Positions 4,611 to 5,664 of a stretch of DNA of 5,664 nucleotides are shown in pieces (the stretch's first letter is position 1; each line of letters begins with the position of its first letter). This DNA comes from Gammaproteobacteria bacterium (GTDB lineage: Bacteria > Pseudomonadota > Gammaproteobacteria > Pseudomonadales > Azotimanducaceae_A), in the NCBI GenBank assembly GCA_026713405.1, contig JAPOON010000344.1, positions 1 through 5,664 of the forward strand, given 5' to 3'. Under the pieces are notes generated by a model. It was not told the origin of the DNA. It saw nothing but the letters and a program-made list of their open reading frames with translations, and ran no database searches. Position numbers and translations under genes: made by a program.

Positions 4611-5664
4611 CTACTGCCCAACCATCGCCTCCCAGTCCACCGCTCGATAGCTCAACGCTTCTGCGATGTGGGCCGCGGACATGGTCTCAGCCGCCTCGAG
4701 ATCGCCGATCGTCATGCCCACCTTGATGACCTTGTGATAGCTCCTCGCGGACAGGTGGTAGCGGTCGATTGCCTGTGTCAGCAGTGCCTCGGCAGCGGCT
4801 TCCATGCCGGCGCGTTCAGCGGCGACGGGGCCGCTCAGGTGGCCATTCAAGCATTGTTGCCGCTGCAGTTGCCGGGCCCGGGCCGCGGCAACGCGCCCGG
4901 CAAGCTCCGCCGTATTGCTGACCGGCAGGCTGCGGTCGGCCAACAGTTCCGTGGGAAGGTTCGGCAACCACAGCTGCATGTCGATGCGGTCGAGCAGGGG
5001 GCCGGAAACACGGGCCTGGTAGCCCTGCACCTGGCGTGGTGTACATCGGCACCGGCCCTCCGCACAGACCCGTCCCGCGGGACAGGGATTCATCGCTGCG
5101 ATCAGTTGAAACCGGGCCGGGAATACGACGCGATAGTTGGCGCGGGTGATGGTGGCCTGCCGGGATTCCAGCGGTTCGCGCAGCAGATTGAGCACGGCCG
5201 GCTGAAAGTGCGGCATTTCGTCCAGGAACAGGACGCCGTGGTGCGCCAGCGATGCTTCCCCCGGCATCGCAACCTGACCGCCGCCGACGATGGAGGGAGC
5301 GCTCGCGGAATGATGGGGATCGCGAAACGGAACCCGATCGTAGGCGTCACGCAAGAGGCCGGCGCTGGAATACACGGCCGCCACCTCCAGCGCCTGGGAT
5401 TCCCGAAGTGCGGGCAACAGGTTGACGACGCTGCGCGCCAGCATGGTCTTGCCCGTTCCGGGCGGGCCCACCATGAGGAAATGGTGCCCTCCCGAGGCGG
5501 CGACCTGCAGCGCCCTCTTGGCGGTCTCATGCCCCTTGACCAGTGCCAGAAAATCCGTGCTGGAGCCTTCTGGGCGCTTCGTCGACGCCGGAACCACGCG
5601 CAACGCGGTATCCGGGCGGCGCACCAGGGCCACAACTTCGCTCAGGTTACGACAGGGCGCCAGA
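4611..5664 (-). CDS. comM: ComM / YifB-type magnesium-chelatase-like AAA+ ATPase, C-terminal part
   Basis: The frame is open to the right edge. It covers about 350 C-terminal residues of a protein normally near 500, so the N-terminal Lon/S5-like domain lies outside. A GTG at 5633 is only an internal Val codon: the reading continues upstream as APCRNLSEVV, like the end of the first domain. Visible order (residues from the GTG): Walker A GPPGTGKT (56-63), the RDPHHSASAPSIVGGG insertion typical of the chelatase clade (104-119), Walker B VLFLDE (134-139), and sensor-like AAMNPCPAG (179-187). A four-cysteine cluster (C184, C190, C195, C197) and SGPLLDRID (210-218, probable arginine finger) follow, then the helical chelatase C-terminal domain. 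ComM is a hexameric branch-migration helicase that extends heteroduplex during natural transformation; it does not insert magnesium into porphyrin. All key ATPase motifs are intact. It faces the cytochrome gene tail to tail. Confidence 0.93.
   Translation of the reverse strand, partial: LAPCRNLSEVVALVRRPDTALRVVPASTKRPEGSSTDFLALVKGHETAKRALQVAASGGHHFLMVGPPGTGKTMLARSVVNLLPALRESQALEVAAVYSSAGLLRDAYDRVPFRDPHHSASAPSIVGGGQVAMPGEASLAHHGVLFLDEMPHFQPAVLNLLREPLESRQATITRANYRVVFPARFQLIAAMNPCPAGRVCAEGRCRCTPRQVQGYQARVSGPLLDRIDMQLWLPNLPTELLADRSLPVSNTAELAGRVAAARARQLQRQQCLNGHLSGPVAAERAGMEAAAEALLTQAIDRYHLSARSYHKVIKVGMTIGDLEAAETMSAAHIAEALSYRAVDWEAMVGQ

Noticed and set aside
4611..5633. A complete 340-residue ATPase starting at the GTG at 5633
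   Set aside because: The frame continues open upstream to the edge with sequence like the end of the ComM first domain, and no ribosome site precedes the GTG.

Overview
The window is GC-rich bacterial chromosome with five protein genes and one compact repeat cluster. The gene set (a c5-type cytochrome, ComM, a proteobacterial-type isovaleryl-CoA dehydrogenase and a UDP-glucuronate 4-epimerase) suggests a Gammaproteobacterium. That is an inference from family content; there is no rRNA or other marker to place it further.

Layout. Positions 1-601 (minus) hold the N-terminal 200 residues of a multi-pass membrane protein, read as a divergent BCCT-type transporter that runs off the left edge. Positions 681-1721 (minus) hold a complete extended-SDR sugar epimerase, very probably UDP-glucuronate 4-epimerase, 79 nt upstream of the transporter and possibly co-transcribed with it. 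A 278-nt divergent intergenic region (1722-1999) separates it from a complete isovaleryl-CoA dehydrogenase on the plus strand (2000-3163). Positions 3164-3549 carry no gene. They hold a 166-nt foldback element with 24-nt perfect arms (3279-3444), sandwiched between two imperfect direct repeats of about 76 nt (3197-3272 and 3446-3522), each ending in a small GC hairpin. A perfect TATAAT box follows at 3550-3555. It precedes a secreted c-type cytochrome (3580-4575) whose heme domain is of the c5 type but is separated from its N-terminal leader motif by roughly 190 residues of unrecognised sequence and linker. A 35-nt convergent gap with a hairpin separates it from the C-terminal 350 residues of ComM (4611-5664, minus), which runs off the right edge.

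The genes do not form one pathway. They cover sugar-nucleotide metabolism, leucine catabolism, periplasmic electron transfer, DNA-uptake recombination and transport. This looks like ordinary housekeeping chromosome rather than a defence or mobile island. The two parts most worth a second look are the foldback/direct-repeat composite and the cytochrome with the unidentified periplasmic domain.
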